Shown piece after piece: positions 1 to 12,372 of a stretch of DNA of 64,000 nt (its first letter is position 1; the number at the start of each line of letters is the position of its first letter). The DNA is from Pelecanus crispus (taxonomy: Eukaryota; Chordata; Aves; Pelecaniformes; Pelecanidae), in contig NC_134655.1 of NCBI RefSeq assembly GCF_030463565.1, positions 9,064,372 to 9,128,371 of the forward strand, read 5' to 3'. The notes under the pieces are model-generated. The model made no database searches. It was not told where the DNA came from and was given only the letters and a program-made list of their open reading frames with translations. A program made the position numbers and the translations under genes.

Positions 1-892
1 CCCCGAGCCACGTCCTCATGCCCGCAGGGGGACAGGACGAGGGCCTGGGCGGGGGGACAACGGGATGGGGCACGTGAAGCCAACCCCGGACGGACGGTGC
101 TGCCCACGGCAGGTGCTGGCAGTGGCAGAAGCAGCCCTGCACTGTAACGATGGGCTCTCTCCTGCTCTCCCATGTGTTTGCTTTTCTATCAGGCTCTGCA
201 GAGCTGCACCTGCCCAAAAATGCAGGGAGCACCATGCAAGGGAGGGCCCGAGCGTCCGCTGCCTGCATAACACCAGCCACGGGCACGTGCAATGTTTCTC
301 CCCGCAACACCAAAGCGGCAGGCAGCGGTGGTGTACGCAAGCAGTGCCATAAAACCCCAGTGTGTCCCTCCAGCTTTGGAGGGTGGGCTTCTCCTGCTTG
401 CGCTGGTGGTCGGGTTTGTGTTGAATCCCCTCTGCTGGGGAGGGCAGGGTGCTCCGTAAATCCCAACAGAAATTTTTATTTCAGAATATATCCACAGTGA
501 GCAACCGTGATCCCAGCGCACTGTTCATTTTCGGCACGTATAACCCATATAATGAAGATGCAACCCACCCCAGCAGACAAGCTAAACAGCAGGCTTCCAG
601 ATGTCCACCCCGCTCGCCCATCTCAGACTCCTAATCCCCCCTACTTTGTCTGAGCTCTAGCTGATTTCTGATGCATTCAGATTATCCAGCGAGCATAACT
701 GCTAGTGAACATCTGAGTATTCCCCCCCCCAATCTCACATTTCACCTTGGAGGAGAAGCACTTTACAGAGCCCAGGCCCTTCTTTATCAAGCCAATTAGT
801 GCAACACAAAAGCAGTGAATAGGACCAGGCAAAGCTCAATGGCCTGTAAAATCCCCAATATTTCAAGACAGGCTGAGGCCAAATATGACTGG

Positions 893-925
<33 letters not shown>

Positions 926-1384
926 CCAAGGGTGAGGAACTGGAGCGCCCGCCTTTCCATCCACATTAAAAAGGAAACACAGCAAACTCGTCCAACATAC
1001 AAGCCAGTTCATGTACCGTAAAGGAAAGTTTACAAACAGAGCAGCTATAATTCCTTCTATAACATTGGAGGACCAAAGTTTGCAAGGAACAAAAGGAAAT
1101 GATTAACAGGGGAAATATGCATGGTACAAAAAGACTTTTTAGTCCAAAAAGGGATGTCCATATTTAGAAACACTTGATTCCTGTTGTCAGGGCCCTGCTT
1201 TTTCCTGAATGCATTTCTCCCCCGTGAAAGCAAGAAGTCACAAAGGGAGTTTGTGTCTTGCAGCAGCCATGTCACATGTACACAGGGCAGCACTGATTTT
1301 CCTCCAGGATTAAGGGAAAAATGCAAAGATTCCAGAGCAAGCAAATAAATAAATAAAAATAATCATGTCCATATTTAGGAGACG
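1..1384. other. Non-coding flank, left edge
   Basis: I see no supportable gene here. The short open frames overlap on both strands and have no recognisable domain. The stretch holds a 27-base A run at 898-924, a short C run near 722-731 and otherwise unique-looking sequence. It lies downstream of the HMGB3 3' end. A distal exon of a neighbouring gene beyond the left edge cannot be excluded. Confidence 0.6.
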
Positions 1385-1640
1385 GCTTCTAGCAAACTGG
1401 CGGTTCCTCCGGCAGGATCCCCTCTCCCGTCACCCCAAGCCCTTGTCGGGGCGGGCTGCCCCCCCGGGACCCTCCCCGAGCGCCCGTGTCCGTGGCGAGA
1501 GGACGGCTCTCGCTTCCCTCGCGCTGCAGGGCCGGAGGCCGTCCCGCTCCGGCTCACGGAGGTTCGCAGCTCTGCTTTGGGAGAGGCTGTCGCTCCGCAC
1601 AGCCCCGCCACCTCCTGCGGGGGCCAGCGCCCGAGCATGG
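1385..1640. other. Small CpG-rich patch
   Basis: This stretch is locally much richer in G+C and CpG than its surroundings, with clusters such as cggggcgggct and gtccgtggcgagag. It stands alone, about 7 kb beyond the end of HMGB3, with no open frame I recognise. It could be the promoter of an unannotated transcript or a GC-rich repeat relic. No TATA or clear initiator is visible. Confidence 0.5.
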
Positions 1641-4600
1641 CCTGGGAGGGGGGTAAATGGGGGAGAGACCCTACCAGAGTGCCTCTGAAGGGTGGGAAAC
1701 TCATGTGTAGGAGGGCGAGAGTATGTATGATGGCGCTTCGCGCCCCCACGTTAATTAACACCTTGTCTCACCCACAGCAGACTATTGCTGTTCCCTGCCA
1801 CGAGAGGTGTTCCCAGCCCAGCCCAACAAGCACGCCGCAGAAACCCAGCATGGCCACGGTACGGCCTAACGTATCTCACTGGCCATAACCATCTCCACAA
1901 GAGACCCGAGCACAAGCAACAGCAAACATTATTGAGATCACCCGTTCTCTTTCCTCTGTACGAGCTGCCGAACCTTATCTCACAGGGCCGGCTGTGAAAT
2001 ACGGCACCATATGGTCTCCGACACAGAGAGAGACCCTGCGGGCTGGATGCCGTCTGCTCAAGACCCGGAGACCCGCATCCTTCAGCCGCCTCCCGCTCCC
2101 GTTTCCCGGCTCCAAGCGCGCCGGCCGGCCTGGCACGCTCCCAGCCAGCGGCGGCTCGGGCATCGGCACAGCCTCCACCCTCGCCCCGGCGCTGCCACGA
2201 GCACAAAATTGCAGGGGAACAGCTCCAGTGGGTGGTCTGAGCTGGCACAGAGCAAGAGCTCACGCCAGCTGAAGATCTTCCCTCAAGCATCCAGCTAGCA
2301 GGAAAACGCGGGCCAGGCTGCTCCCAAAGTTTGGGAGTAAGTTACACCACCTCAAATAAGCCATTGGGTCCGATTTGCTGACCACGGCTGGGCAGAAGGA
2401 GAGCTGGGGCAGAGAATGGGAGGAGAGGAGGAAACGAAACAGGTGAAGAAAAGGGTCTTTAAAAGCCAAGAGATCTGTGAAACACCACCTGGAAATAAAC
2501 ATTTGGGGGCATTTATTTGGGGGCGGGACAGACAGGACAGAGAGAAAAGGGGTTTGGGGGCTTCTTTCCACTTTGCACTCGGAAAGATCAGCCTGAACCG
2601 CTGTTGGAGAGCTGGTTTTTTAAGATGTCACCTTCCAGTAAATGAGGAGCGTCCAGGGTGATCTTCCCTGGGTCTGAAGGGGTATCTCTTGGTGCTCCCC
2701 GCAGGCGAGTAATCGCATGTTAATGGAAAAGGCAAAGGGCTGAGCCTGTAAGGGAGACACCTTCGCTTTCTCCCCAGGCAACGCGCTCGGAGGGACAGCG
2801 ACGTACCGCGGAGACGCACGGGGAACAGTAGAAAACGCACAAGGCCAAGTCCTCCTACGTTCAAAACCACCGAAGGCCTTTTGCAAGTCACCCTCAAGGT
2901 TCAAAATACCGGGTCTGGTCTAGCTGATTTTTTGCTAGACAACTCTCTCTAGTGGGGAATCGCCAACAAATGAAACATGAGCGACAGCGAAGAGCGAGAG
3001 ATCTTTAATTAGGCAGTTTAATGCTACTTGGTCAGGTTTTATTCCACTTCCAGACAAGCCCTTGGAAGAAAGGGTTCTCTTTAAGACTTTTAGTGACACC
3101 TTGATCTTTGAGCTTGGTTTGAAAAACCTCCCAGCACCTTGCGAAAATTAAGTTACTATATGAAGCAACGAAATAAAGCAATAGAAGATCCAGTGCGTGT
3201 TTCCTTTTGCTCTCCCTGCTACCAGGGAGCGACCTTCGCCAGGAACTGCAGGTAGCAATACCTTAAACAACTGCAGAAGCCAAGCCCAGGGAAGATCCCC
3301 AGCCTGAGCTCTAAAGCTAAAGAGAACAAAACTCGACCAACGTATTTTTTATTTTTTAAGAAAACTGGAGACCAAATTGCCCCTGCTTCCAGCTTTCTCA
3401 AGCCTCTTCTGCAAGACCATGAATTATTGCAGGTACATCCCAGGTAACACATAGTAAAAGAGCCATCACACAGTAATTAGCAGCAGGCATTGGTCTCAAG
3501 CAATCCCTCAAACCACTTCACCCTTCTTACACATATTAATTTTCTAAACTAACATAAAGCAAATCTTAAGCTTCACAAAGAAGCGGTTAAAAACACTTAC
3601 AAGTAATAAGCTCTTACAACAACAAAGCCAGGCCTTGTTTGATTAATATTTTAAAAAAAGAGCATTTTTCTGACTTGAAGTACCTGAGGGAGCTTTACAA
3701 GGGGAGGGGCTGGGAAGAAAAAGCACCTCTATCACTCATAGCATCCTACCTGCCTCTCTCCTTGCACAGGCTTGGCTACAGCAGCGCGCACAGGCGCGCG
3801 ACACCCGCACGGAGGGGCTGCTCCTGCTCCTCGGGTGTCTTGGTGGGGAGCACCCAGCCAGAAGCAAGACACGGTGGCAGGTGTGGGGCCAGAGCAGCAG
3901 TACTCTGCACTCAGGGGCTCAAGAGTCAACCACAAATACCATCAAAATGCCCAGTCCCACAGCAAGGCTCAGTTCCCAGCTGAGGTTTTCCTGGCTGCTG
4001 GATTCAGCCAGGGACATGAAGTCAACCGCGTCAGGGGACACAGTTATAGGATGGGCATCCCCTTACCACGGTTAATGCATTTTCATCTCTCAACATCAGC
4101 AAGACGAAGACTTGCTTTTATACATCCTGGCCTCCAAAGGTCTTAACCCCACCACAGCACCAGTTTGCTGCTCCACACAGCACCCAGGCTCCGCAGTCCT
4201 GCGGACGTCTCTTGCCATCTCTGCTCTGGCTTAACAGAAAGACTGACCCTGGTTTAGCTACTTCGTAGGCGGTTCTGCGAGGCTATACCACATCCAGGAA
4301 CAAGAGAAGGAGGTACTCACCACCCAGGAGACGTAGCTGTCAGCTCTAGCAGGGCTGCGTCTGCTTCCTCCTGCCTAATTTAGGGATCCAGGTGCAGGAG
4401 GGTGCTCAGGGAAGAGCTCTTAGGAGCAGGCAACTCCAATCAAGATCGTTAGCGGAGGCAAGGAGCCCCCTTCATCCACATCCCACTTCAGCGTGTACGG
4501 ATCAGGAGGATGTTTGCGGAGCGCTTTGCACACAGCTCGTCGAATGTTGTCCAAGCAGGGACAGGCGCACACCGCGCTCCCACCGGAGCCCAGCCTGCCG

Positions 4601-7600
4601 AAAAGGGATGAAGACACCTCGTAGGGCATGAAACCCCCCGTCAGGCATGCCGGTTATTCGGTCCCTTCACTGCAAGCTGAAACATGTTTAGAGAGCAACT
4701 GTTTGGTAACAGGGTCTCCAGCACACTTTGTTTTGCAGCACAGCTGCAATTTGCAATTCAGTTTATTGCATTAAAATATGGTGCAGCCCTAGCGGAAAGA
4801 AATAAATATGTCACTTGTCACAGTTCCTCCCGTTATCTTTTAGAGGAGAGAGAGCTTGGGCTCCCATTCATAGAGGGAGCACGGGGCTTGTCAGAAAGCG
4901 AACGGCAGCGCCGCCGTAAACGCAGCGTCCTGCTCTCGCCCTAGCAAAGCCAGCGGGGGGGTCCCATCCCAGCCGCTTCTCCTGGTCCGAGCCCTGCTTC
5001 CCAAAACCCGCAGCAGAAGAGGGCTTACTTGGGGGATGTTCCTCTGCCCGCGGAACAACAGCCTGAGCGAGCAGAGGGGAAACATAAACTGGAGGTGGCT
5101 GCCAGAATTGTGCTGGAGGCTGGAAGGGAAAAGCCATTCACCTGCCACTGCCGGAGCCAGAGCCAACAGAAGCCCTCGCACCTCGCTGCCGTTCCTGCAG
5201 GGTTTATTAGGAGTGAATAAAACTACACAAAAATCAGCCGTTCAAAGGGAGCAGATAAGAGAGAAGTTCCAACTCTGCCTTTATCCCCAGTACGATCCCA
5301 AAGCAGACTCTCACCTTCCTATGGACCTCTGTTAGAGCCACAGCCGTTCGCTGCTAATTGATTCAATATGCATTTAGACTAGGATTTTTAATTAATTTTA
5401 TTACAGAAAAATTAATGCACTGCTTCCCCACAGATGCATTAGGGTACTGACACGAGCCGTAGGAAGCCATCCTGCCGCGCAGTTTTCGTGGTGACTGCTT
5501 GCGGGGAGCCAACCCCTCACCAGCAGCGGGGCTTTCCCAACGCGGTCCCTCCCCCGGAGCCTCCCTCTAGCCGAAGGGCTCACTTTCAGTTCACACCAAA
5601 TATTTACCGTGTTTCAGCTAAATTTAGAAATGTACAGGCTACAGAGCAGCGGGAGAGCATCGCTCCTCTGCCTCCCCAGGTCATGCTGCTGGACTGCCGG
5701 GCTCATTTTTGGTAGATGCAGGCTCTGGCCTGCCCAGAGCAGCTGGGCAGCCCCGTTCATCCCATCGCCGCCCAGCTGGTTTGATTTCAGAGGGATGCGG
5801 TGCGTTTTGGTAGCCACCGTGTTCTCAAGACTACAGATAGTCCCGAGTGCGAATCAAACGGTACCACCCATGGGAAATGACCTGCACGACGCGGGGCATC
5901 TCAGATGCCTTCCCTTGAGCAAAAGCTCTCACACCTCTACCACTGTTTTAGGCGCCCGGAGGGACCACCCCACCCAGTCGAGCCATCCTCTGCCTCCCCA
6001 GAGCAGCAAGCGGGTTTTAACAGCTGCAGTGCCAGCACGGTCCCTTTTTCTTAACCGAGCCCCTCGTCCTCACAGCCCACCTCACCCTGACTTCAGCGGG
6101 CGCGGGGGGATGCAACAAATCGCATTTTGGGAACGCAAGCAGTCTCGCAGTTAGCGCTGTCAAATTCACACAAGGAAGAGTCTCTAATCCCTCCCCTCCC
6201 TTTTCCCAACTCTATTTTATCATTACCTTTCTCTACATATAACAGAGTTAATAAGAGACATATTTACTCTGCTTGGCTTGGGACTAAAGTCAAACTAGAA
6301 GTTTTAGCTGTACAGCAGCCCAAAGCAGAAATGTCTGCTCTGAAACACCACAAGCATTTCAAAGCAGACAGAAAGAGCATTCGGAGCATGTTCTAGCAAA
6401 AAATGGAGCTGGGTGAAGTTAAGCAGTTCCCAGTATTTGAGATGACATCTCAGAACACAAAAACCAGTGGTGGGGTGGAAATCATGCGCTATTTATATAC
6501 ATTTGCACTATGGTATTTATCAATGGCAGAGTACTAGGGGAAGAAACATCATCACCACATCTGCAATATCCAAATGTGAGTCTCCAGAGTCCTGCACTAG
6601 CATTGCATTGAACAGCATCCCCGAGGCATGCCGTATTTTAGAAATTTGCAGAGCAGAAATAGGTAGTGCACCGTAAGGTCCAAAACCTTAATCAAGCCCT
6701 GCAACTCGATAGATTTCCAATATAACGAAGACAAAGAGGTGTCAGCTCTAGTTCTTATTTGCTAATACTATCAATAGGGGCTCAGCTCACTAGCAGTTAA
6801 TTCAAAGCCAAGCTCGATTTGCACAGCAGTGATCTACACTAATTCCCATATGTGGCTAAGGGGAGATTTTGCCAACTAGACAATAGAAACAGTATTACAG
6901 CTCCTGAAATGATGCCATCGCTTTTCTCTTCTGCTCCACCACTTCCCCATCAAATTTCCACGAGCTGGAATCTCCAGTTACCTTCTCCCTTGCATCAGAA
7001 GACATGCGGAAAGGGTAGCAAATACAAAGGTACCTATTTCTTTTCCAGATGCAGCTTTATTGAGGCTTTTAAAATGCAACTTCCCATAAAATGGGGGCCA
7101 ATTCACACTTCGGTTTTTTGTGCGTTAAAGACACTAAGAATTGCCATAATTAAGCAATTATAGAAGTATTTTTTTAAAGCGATCCAACTGTAACTTAGCC
7201 TTAACAAAAGGTTGCTACGTTTCAGAGAAGTTTATTAGCTTGCTTCATCCGATACCAAGTTTTGCTTGGTTTTGCTTTCAGGTTCTAGCCCATCTCAACA
7301 CTAGATCGGACTGTTTCGCCAAGATACTGTGGTTGTTGAGAAGTCACAGGAAGCCAGATGTGCTACCCAATTAGGCAACGAAGCAGTTTTATCCACCTTA
7401 GAAGTAGTTACTGCCTGTAAGCCTGGCCCTCATTAATCTGCAGTTTGACTCAAATGAAGCAGTGGCAGCAGCCCGTACCCACAGTTTACACTAATGAGTT
7501 ACCCTGTCCTCTGAAGTCGGCTGTACACGGCAGCCCGCAACTTTGACCTGCTATTAATGCAAGTATCCTCACACCCCCGTCTCCTCCTCGCTGCCAAGCA

Positions 7601-8509
7601 AACGCTGACTGCTAACTACAGCCAGCACAAGGAAGGAATTCAAGGGTAGTGAGGGGGTGCTGTAGTTTTCCCAGTTCGTGCAGTTTCTGTGCTAAGGAAA
7701 AATGAGGTTAGAGTCGCCAGCTAGAGACCAAGCGTTACCTTTCCCTTCCAAGGGCTGCAAAACGTCCCCAGCTTGGGTTTGAAAAGACGGCAAGACTGCG
7801 CCACAGCCAGCTGGTCGCCAAATGGGAAAGAGAGACCTGCATCGCTCCCCCAACCCACCTCACAGCACCCGATTCCTATTAAAACTTTCGTCATTAGAGA
7901 AAGGACACAGACTAAATACCTGCGCCACGCTCCTACTTCAGCAGGGAATTAGACTAGGCGCCTGGCTCCTGCCACGAATTAAGATGCTAGAAAAAACCAC
8001 AAGTCTGAAACAGTTTAACACAGGACAAAAAAGGCACATTTTAATATGTACAGCAATGCATTTGGGCTATAAATTTACCCAACACAACTGAAAAAAAAAA
8101 TCCAAACTATGCTTTTATACTTATTCCATGGTGTCAGCCTCATTCCTAGCCACCTACCTTTCTCTGCATCTCTGAATGCTGCTATATACACACACAAACA
8201 AACAATTACGTCATGAATGTTCATTTAGGCTCCCAAGTTCAAGTAATAAAGTTCAAACTTGCATAGCATCTTATGCCACTCAGCCATAAACAGTTACGAT
8301 TGCATATTAGCTGGAGCAGCCATCTCTTTCAATTCAGCCAGTTTTGGCTGGCCACCTTTTTTTTTTTTTGTCTTTTTTTTTTTTTTAAATCCTTGAGTCA
8401 GAATGTTTCCTAAGTCACCAGCCCTGAGGGATGCCACAGACTTCCAAATGAACCTCTTGCTGTTGTTAAGTTCCTTTTAAACCAGAAATTTAGAGTGTTG
8501 TCAAGAACA
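1641..8509. other. Non-coding DNA downstream of HMGB3
   Basis: No gene can be supported. A second CpG-rich patch lies at about 2040-2200. From about 6.2 kb the base composition becomes A+T rich. Near 4420-4597 on the minus strand there is an unnamed open frame preceded by an acceptor-like sequence, treated under findings. T runs interrupted by GTC at 8357-8385 lie just past the HMGB3 poly(A) signal. A minus-strand ATTAAA at 8040-8045 could serve as a distal poly(A) signal, in which case the HMGB3 3' UTR would extend into this stretch. Confidence 0.55.
2040..2200. other. Second small CpG-rich patch
   Basis: CpG-dense sequence, including aagcgcgccggccggcc near 2115 and cagcggcggctcggg near 2150, sits in ordinary DNA. 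No exon or protein motif is recognised. With the patch 400 bases to the left it may mark a promoter of an unseen transcript. Confidence 0.45.
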
Positions 8510-9372
8510 GTTTTAAAAATGTAATACTGTTTATTTTGCTTCAAAAACATTTCAGCATTCTAAACATACAAAAAAAACAGAACGTTGCAAATTCGTTTAA
8601 GTACAGAGTGTTTTTGAACTTCAGTTGCTGCACTGGCTCTTCACTTAGTTGACGATGAAGAGATGTCTACAGTTTCAGTTTAAAAACTACCGCACTTAAC
8701 TAAAAAAATCCATACACTTCTCATGCCAGCTGAACCCCCTTCCACAACTAAGAATGGCAGCAGAATGCTATTTCACTATATACAGAAAGACAACTTTAAG
8801 CTAAATGGACGCCCACTGTAGTGTAAATAGATCTACCCTCACAGTGCATGCTTTGGGCCATGGCACCCCGGGGAACGTACAGCCTTTCCAAGTAATCACT
8901 GCTCCTCTAAGGCATCATAACTCTAAGCATGTACCACAAGAATCTGTCTAGTTTTTACAAACTATAGATATGTACAGTTTATAACCCAGGATTTTCTAGC
9001 CAATAACCATATAGTAACACCACCTTACAAATTAAAAAAATGCTTGAAACATTTTTAAATGCTTTGTTACACCAACAGCAAAGTGCACAGAGTTAGGAGA
9101 ACACTAGAGCGCCTTTTCATTTTAAAAATGTTTGGAAATATGTACAACTTTGATACAGTTTCAGGGTGCTCACTACACCCATGGCCACTTCATGTAAACC
9201 AGTTACAATTTCTAGAGCACTTTTAGAAACTACAACGCGATCGGAATCCAAATTTTTTTTTTTTTAATTAAGCCTAATAAGGGCAAGAGACACCATCTCA
9301 AATAAGAGGTGCTTCATTTATGGTGTTTCCCCTACTCTATGGTATTCACATGGAGACAAGTATTGTACAGTT
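8510..9372 (-). other. HMGB3: HMGB3 3' untranslated region
   Basis: This is the segment between the HMGB3 stop codon and the first good minus-strand poly(A) signal. It is A+T rich, has no long open frame on the minus strand, and contains an A run (T on the plus strand) around 9251-9265. The proximal end is fixed by the stop codon. The distal end is inferred from the AATAAA at 8530-8535 and could lie further out if the ATTAAA at 8040-8045 is also used. Confidence 0.75.
8530..8535 (-). terminator. HMGB3: HMGB3 poly(A) signal AATAAA
   Basis: The plus strand reads tttatt, which is AATAAA on the minus strand, about 840 bases past the stop codon. It is the only canonical hexamer I find between the stop-codon region and about 8.1 kb. 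Cleavage would be expected about 10-30 bases further on, near 8500-8520. The similar hexamer at 9371-9376 overlaps the stop codon and is unlikely to be used. Confidence 0.7.
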
Positions 9373-9516
9373 TTATTCATCATCATCATCTTCATCCTCC
9401 TCTTCTTCATCCTCCTCCTCCTCTTCGTCTTCTTCCTCTACCTTTTTCCGAGCAGCTTTGGTTGCTGCTCCCTTTGCGCCATCAAACTTTCCTTTAGACT
9501 TGTAGTCTGCAACATC
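9373..9516 (-). CDS. HMGB3: HMGB3 exon 5 (last coding exon, acidic tail)
   Basis: The exon starts after a gcag acceptor with [11 protein letters not shown] in phase 0. It encodes 47 residues and TAA. The last 21 residues are all Glu or Asp, coded by GAG, GAA and GAT triplets, so the DNA here is effectively an imperfect trinucleotide repeat. The tail contacts the HMG boxes and tunes DNA binding in this family. The open frames on the opposite strand (Ser or His runs) are shadows of this repeat. Confidence 0.95.
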   Translation of the reverse strand, partial: DVADYKSKGKFDGAKGAATKAARKKVEEEDEEEEEDEEEEDEDDDDE

Positions 9517-11602
9517 CTGCAAAGTCAAGGGGATGTCTTAATTTGCTCTAAGCGGCAAACACATACAGCATTTGTACAGCAGCGGGCGGTAACGTAAAGG
9601 GACTGGCCCTCCACAGCTGCACCCCCGAAAGGGGAGACAGCCAGCATTACAGCACACAGGTATGCAGACACCTAGGCATACTCAGCTGCCTCCGGACGAC
9701 GGAGGCCTTGAACCCTGCGGTCACGGTTATTTCTTTGAGGAGGAGAAGAGAACCCAGCCTCTCTTAAAAGTTTCCTGCTAACGGGACAAAGCTCCTTTAA
9801 CAGCACAGCAAACCCTTTGCTGGAGCAACACGAGCAGCCGCTGCTGCACATCACTGGGGGAAGCTCTCCCTCCTCGCTGGAATCCGCCCGCGGCTCTCTA
9901 ACCTACTCTGTCCTAACGTACGCGAAGTTCGGCTACGTAGCACACGCAGCGCAATGCGAACGGGTCTGTAAGCTGGAGATGCTCACTACGCTGGGGCCAC
10001 CTTAGCTAGGTCTGCTACAGAACCACATCAACGCAAGAGCCGGTATGGAAGAGGCACAAGTGAAAAGCGGCCTTACCTTCTCGTACTTCTCCTTCAGCTT
10101 AGCTGCCTTATTATTATAAGGCTGCTTTTCACTATCACTGAGGTTGTTCCACATTTCACCCAGTTTCTTTGCTACATCCCCGATGGATATGCCAGGGTTT
10201 GTGGACTTGATCTTGGGGCGGAACTCTGAACAGAAGAGGAAGAAGCCAGACCTTGGGGAGAAGCACCAGAGGACAGTCAGCACCGCAGCAGCATGCAAGA
10301 GAGCACCCCCTTCCCCGTCCCTCACCCACAACATTCACACATGCACTCACATGCTGTGTAGAAACATTTTTTTTTTCATTTAAAAAACCCACCAAACCAA
10401 ACAAAAACCCAAACACACTTTGAGTTTACTGAGGCCCAGACCTGCAGCCTTCACCCAATGCTGTTTTGAATCAAGTGTTGTCTATCCCCGCCATCCAATT
10501 TCATCTTTGATGCACAAGTCTCACTGTGACCCAGTTATTTCCACGTCTTCCATCACTATGAGTTTAAGGGTACCAAGTACTGGCAATTCCTGTTAGCGTT
10601 CTACGTGCTCAAAATTACAAGCTGCCCAAAAGATTTAGGGGACAGTATCAGTAAGCTATGAATATTACCAATACTGCTATACCAACATGCTATGCCCCAT
10701 CCACTTCCTTTAAGGAAACCTATCAGCTGTGTTACAGGGTGTGAAAACAAACCAAAATACTTGTGCATTTAACGCCTCAAAAGTTACTTACGGTGGTCGT
10801 TTTGGGGCATTGGGGTCCTTCTTCTTCTTGCCACCCTTAGCTGGTCCATAGTCCTTCATTTCTCTATCATATCGTACCTTATCAGCCTTTGCCATTTCAT
10901 CAAATTTAGCCTTCTCCTTGCTTGACATGGTCTAAAAAACCAAAAAACAAGACACCAAACCTGTGATTACCCAACTGTTCAATAGCTGGCAAACTTTAAG
11001 TAAACAAGCCAACACATACCAACTCGATAGGGGAGTTTCAGAATTTGTTTGTTTTCTAACTGGACCACCTTGGGGACAAAGGTCCTGCACCGGGGACCGC
11101 AGCCACAGCTGGCATACTCGGCAAAAGGGAAGCAACGGGATCGGGACAAGCGCAGCCAGAGTCCTCCTCGAGGACACAGGCCTGGAGGGGAGGGAGCTGC
11201 TGAAGGGTGCTGCTTGGGAACAGGAAAAAAGGCCAGGCTGTAGTGGAAGCACCTGAACGGGCAGATACCCTGGGCTGAAGCCTTCCGGCTCGTTACAGGA
11301 GTCAGCAGCACCCAATCAATGGCCGGGACGCCTTGCCAAGAGCGGCACACAGACCAAAACAGCACCGGCTCCCTTCGTGTTTGGACACACGCACGTCATC
11401 CTAGCAGATACGGTAAGAAGCTATCCCTTCAGGAAGTCACAAATTAAGGTACCTTCCACCTCTCCGAGCACTTCTTGGAAAACTCTGCAAAGTTGACTGG
11501 AACCTCTGGGTTCTTTTTCTTATGTTCCTCACGGCACGTCTGCACAAAGAAGGCATAGGCAGACATCTTGCCCTTGGGCTTCTTCGGATCGCCTTTAGCC
11601 AT
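9373..11602 (-). CDS. HMGB3: HMGB3, high mobility group protein B3 (spliced, four coding exons)
   Basis: The coding sequence joins 11453-11602, 10792-10931, 10077-10251 and 9373-9516 on the minus strand, giving 202 residues and a TAA stop. HMGB3 is a nuclear chromatin protein that bends DNA without sequence specificity. Box A covers roughly residues 9-79 and box B roughly 91-159. They are joined by a lysine-rich linker and followed by a basic stretch and an acidic tail of 21 Asp/Glu residues (182-202). The redox-sensitive cysteines are present: Cys23 and Cys45 in box A, Cys104 in box [30 protein letters not shown] and [15 protein letters not shown] are HMGB3-type; HMGB1 and HMGB2 differ at these places. 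All junctions are GT-AG and keep frame, so this is the functional gene, not a retrocopy. Family role is known; cell-specific function (stem and progenitor cells in mammals) is inferred. Confidence 0.97.
10077..10251 (-). CDS. HMGB3: HMGB3 exon 4
   Basis: The acceptor reads ctccccaag. The first base completes Pro97 and the remaining 174 bases encode residues 98-155, ending in KLKEKYEK. The donor is GTAAGG. This is nearly all of HMG box B, including [15 protein letters not shown] with Cys104 and [13 protein letters not shown]. The segment [11 protein letters not shown] differs from the mammalian form as I recall it, which is expected for a bird. Confidence 0.95.
10792..10931 (-). CDS. HMGB3: HMGB3 exon 3
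   Basis: It follows the acceptor gttttttag and ends at the strong donor GTAAGT (10786-10791). Its 140 bases encode residues 51-96 plus two bases of Pro97: the end of box A ([18 protein letters not shown]), the linker with four lysines, and the start of box B at DPNAPKRP. It ends in phase 2, matching the single G that opens exon 4. Confidence 0.95.
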
Positions 11603-11609
11603 CTTGACT
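11453..11609 (-). CDS. HMGB3: HMGB3 exon 2 (first coding exon)
   Basis: It starts after the acceptor tccctacag, with seven untranslated bases before the ATG at 11600-11602. It encodes residues 1-50, ending in SERWK, in phase 0, followed by the donor GTACCT. It carries the first half of HMG box A, including Cys23 and Cys45. An AG two bases into the exon could be used instead without affecting the protein. Confidence 0.95.
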
Positions 11610-11643
11610 CTGTAGGGAAGAGAGAAAAAGGGAAAAAATAACA

Positions 11644-11719
11644 AGTGTATGCATGTACAGATGAACACATATATGTGTGCGTACATATACGGTGTGCACG
11701 TATTTATATGTGCACACAC
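11644..11719. repeat. Alternating purine-pyrimidine tract
   Basis: About 75 bases of mostly alternating TG/CA/TA steps, for example atatatgtgtgcgtacatat and tatgtgcacacacc, in HMGB3 intron 1. Such tracts can adopt Z-DNA and are often length-polymorphic. The alternation is imperfect. Confidence 0.7.
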
Positions 11720-12351
11720 CACCATCTCCTGAAGCGACGTCCCGTCAGTAACACATCCCTTTCTTCCCCCCAACACTTCTTACCATCCCCAATACAGAGA
11801 CTTAAATTATTTTTCCTTGACACTCGGGTTGCAGACTTGAGCCAAGTGAAACTGGTCACTGGATTTAAGTTTTACGTAGATATATATTTACATCACGTCC
11901 AAAGATTGGAGACAGGCTATTAAAGACGCATACTCCTGCCCATTAAGAGTTATATATGAACTGATATAAAATATTTGTTTTAGTTGGCCACCACACTGGG
12001 GTCGAGTGGCACGCGCAGCGCCAGGCCATGACTTATCCCTTTAGTAGCTGGAGTTCACACGTTAGCAGCTGCTGCCCAGGTAGAAAGGCAGGGCAGATTA
12101 TTCCCCCCGTAAAAGCGCAATAACCTTTGATATAGAAGAAGGTGTGCAAATAAAGGCTAGTTTTAAACACAATAGGACCCGTGGAGCCCTGCGAGGTGAG
12201 CAGCGCTCGCTCTTGCTCCACCAAGTGACACATGTTCGGAGGCGTAGTGGTCAGCGCAAAGATGCGATTAGCAAGTCACCGAGAGGATGATGCTAACTTT
12301 TGGGCTGTATTTCTTTCCCCCTCTTCCGTGTTATTTTTTTTTCCCCTCCAG

Positions 12352-12372
12352 AAAAAAAAAAAAAAAAAAAAA
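12352..12372. repeat. Poly(A) run
   Basis: A 21-base A run, then G and a further eight A's, directly after a pyrimidine-rich stretch and just before the CpG island begins. It may be a decayed retroposon tail, but no body is recognisable beside it. Confidence 0.8.

Noticed and set aside
898-924. A27 run as the tail of a retroposed gene
   Set aside because: No recognisable transcript body or poly(A) signal precedes it; treated as a simple homopolymer.
9309-9505. Plus-strand frames with Ser or His/Leu runs
   Set aside because: They are antisense shadows of the GAG/GAA/GAT codons of the HMGB3 acidic tail.
9373-11602. HMGB1 or HMGB2 as the identity of the HMG-box gene
   Set aside because: [11 protein letters not shown] in box A, STNPGIS and NLSDSEKQ in box B, and the 202-residue length fit HMGB3, not HMGB1 (longer tail, different box A) or HMGB2.
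9373-11602. Processed pseudogene of HMGB3
   Set aside because: Four coding exons with proper GT-AG introns, intact frame and a CCAAT/CpG promoter show the real gene.
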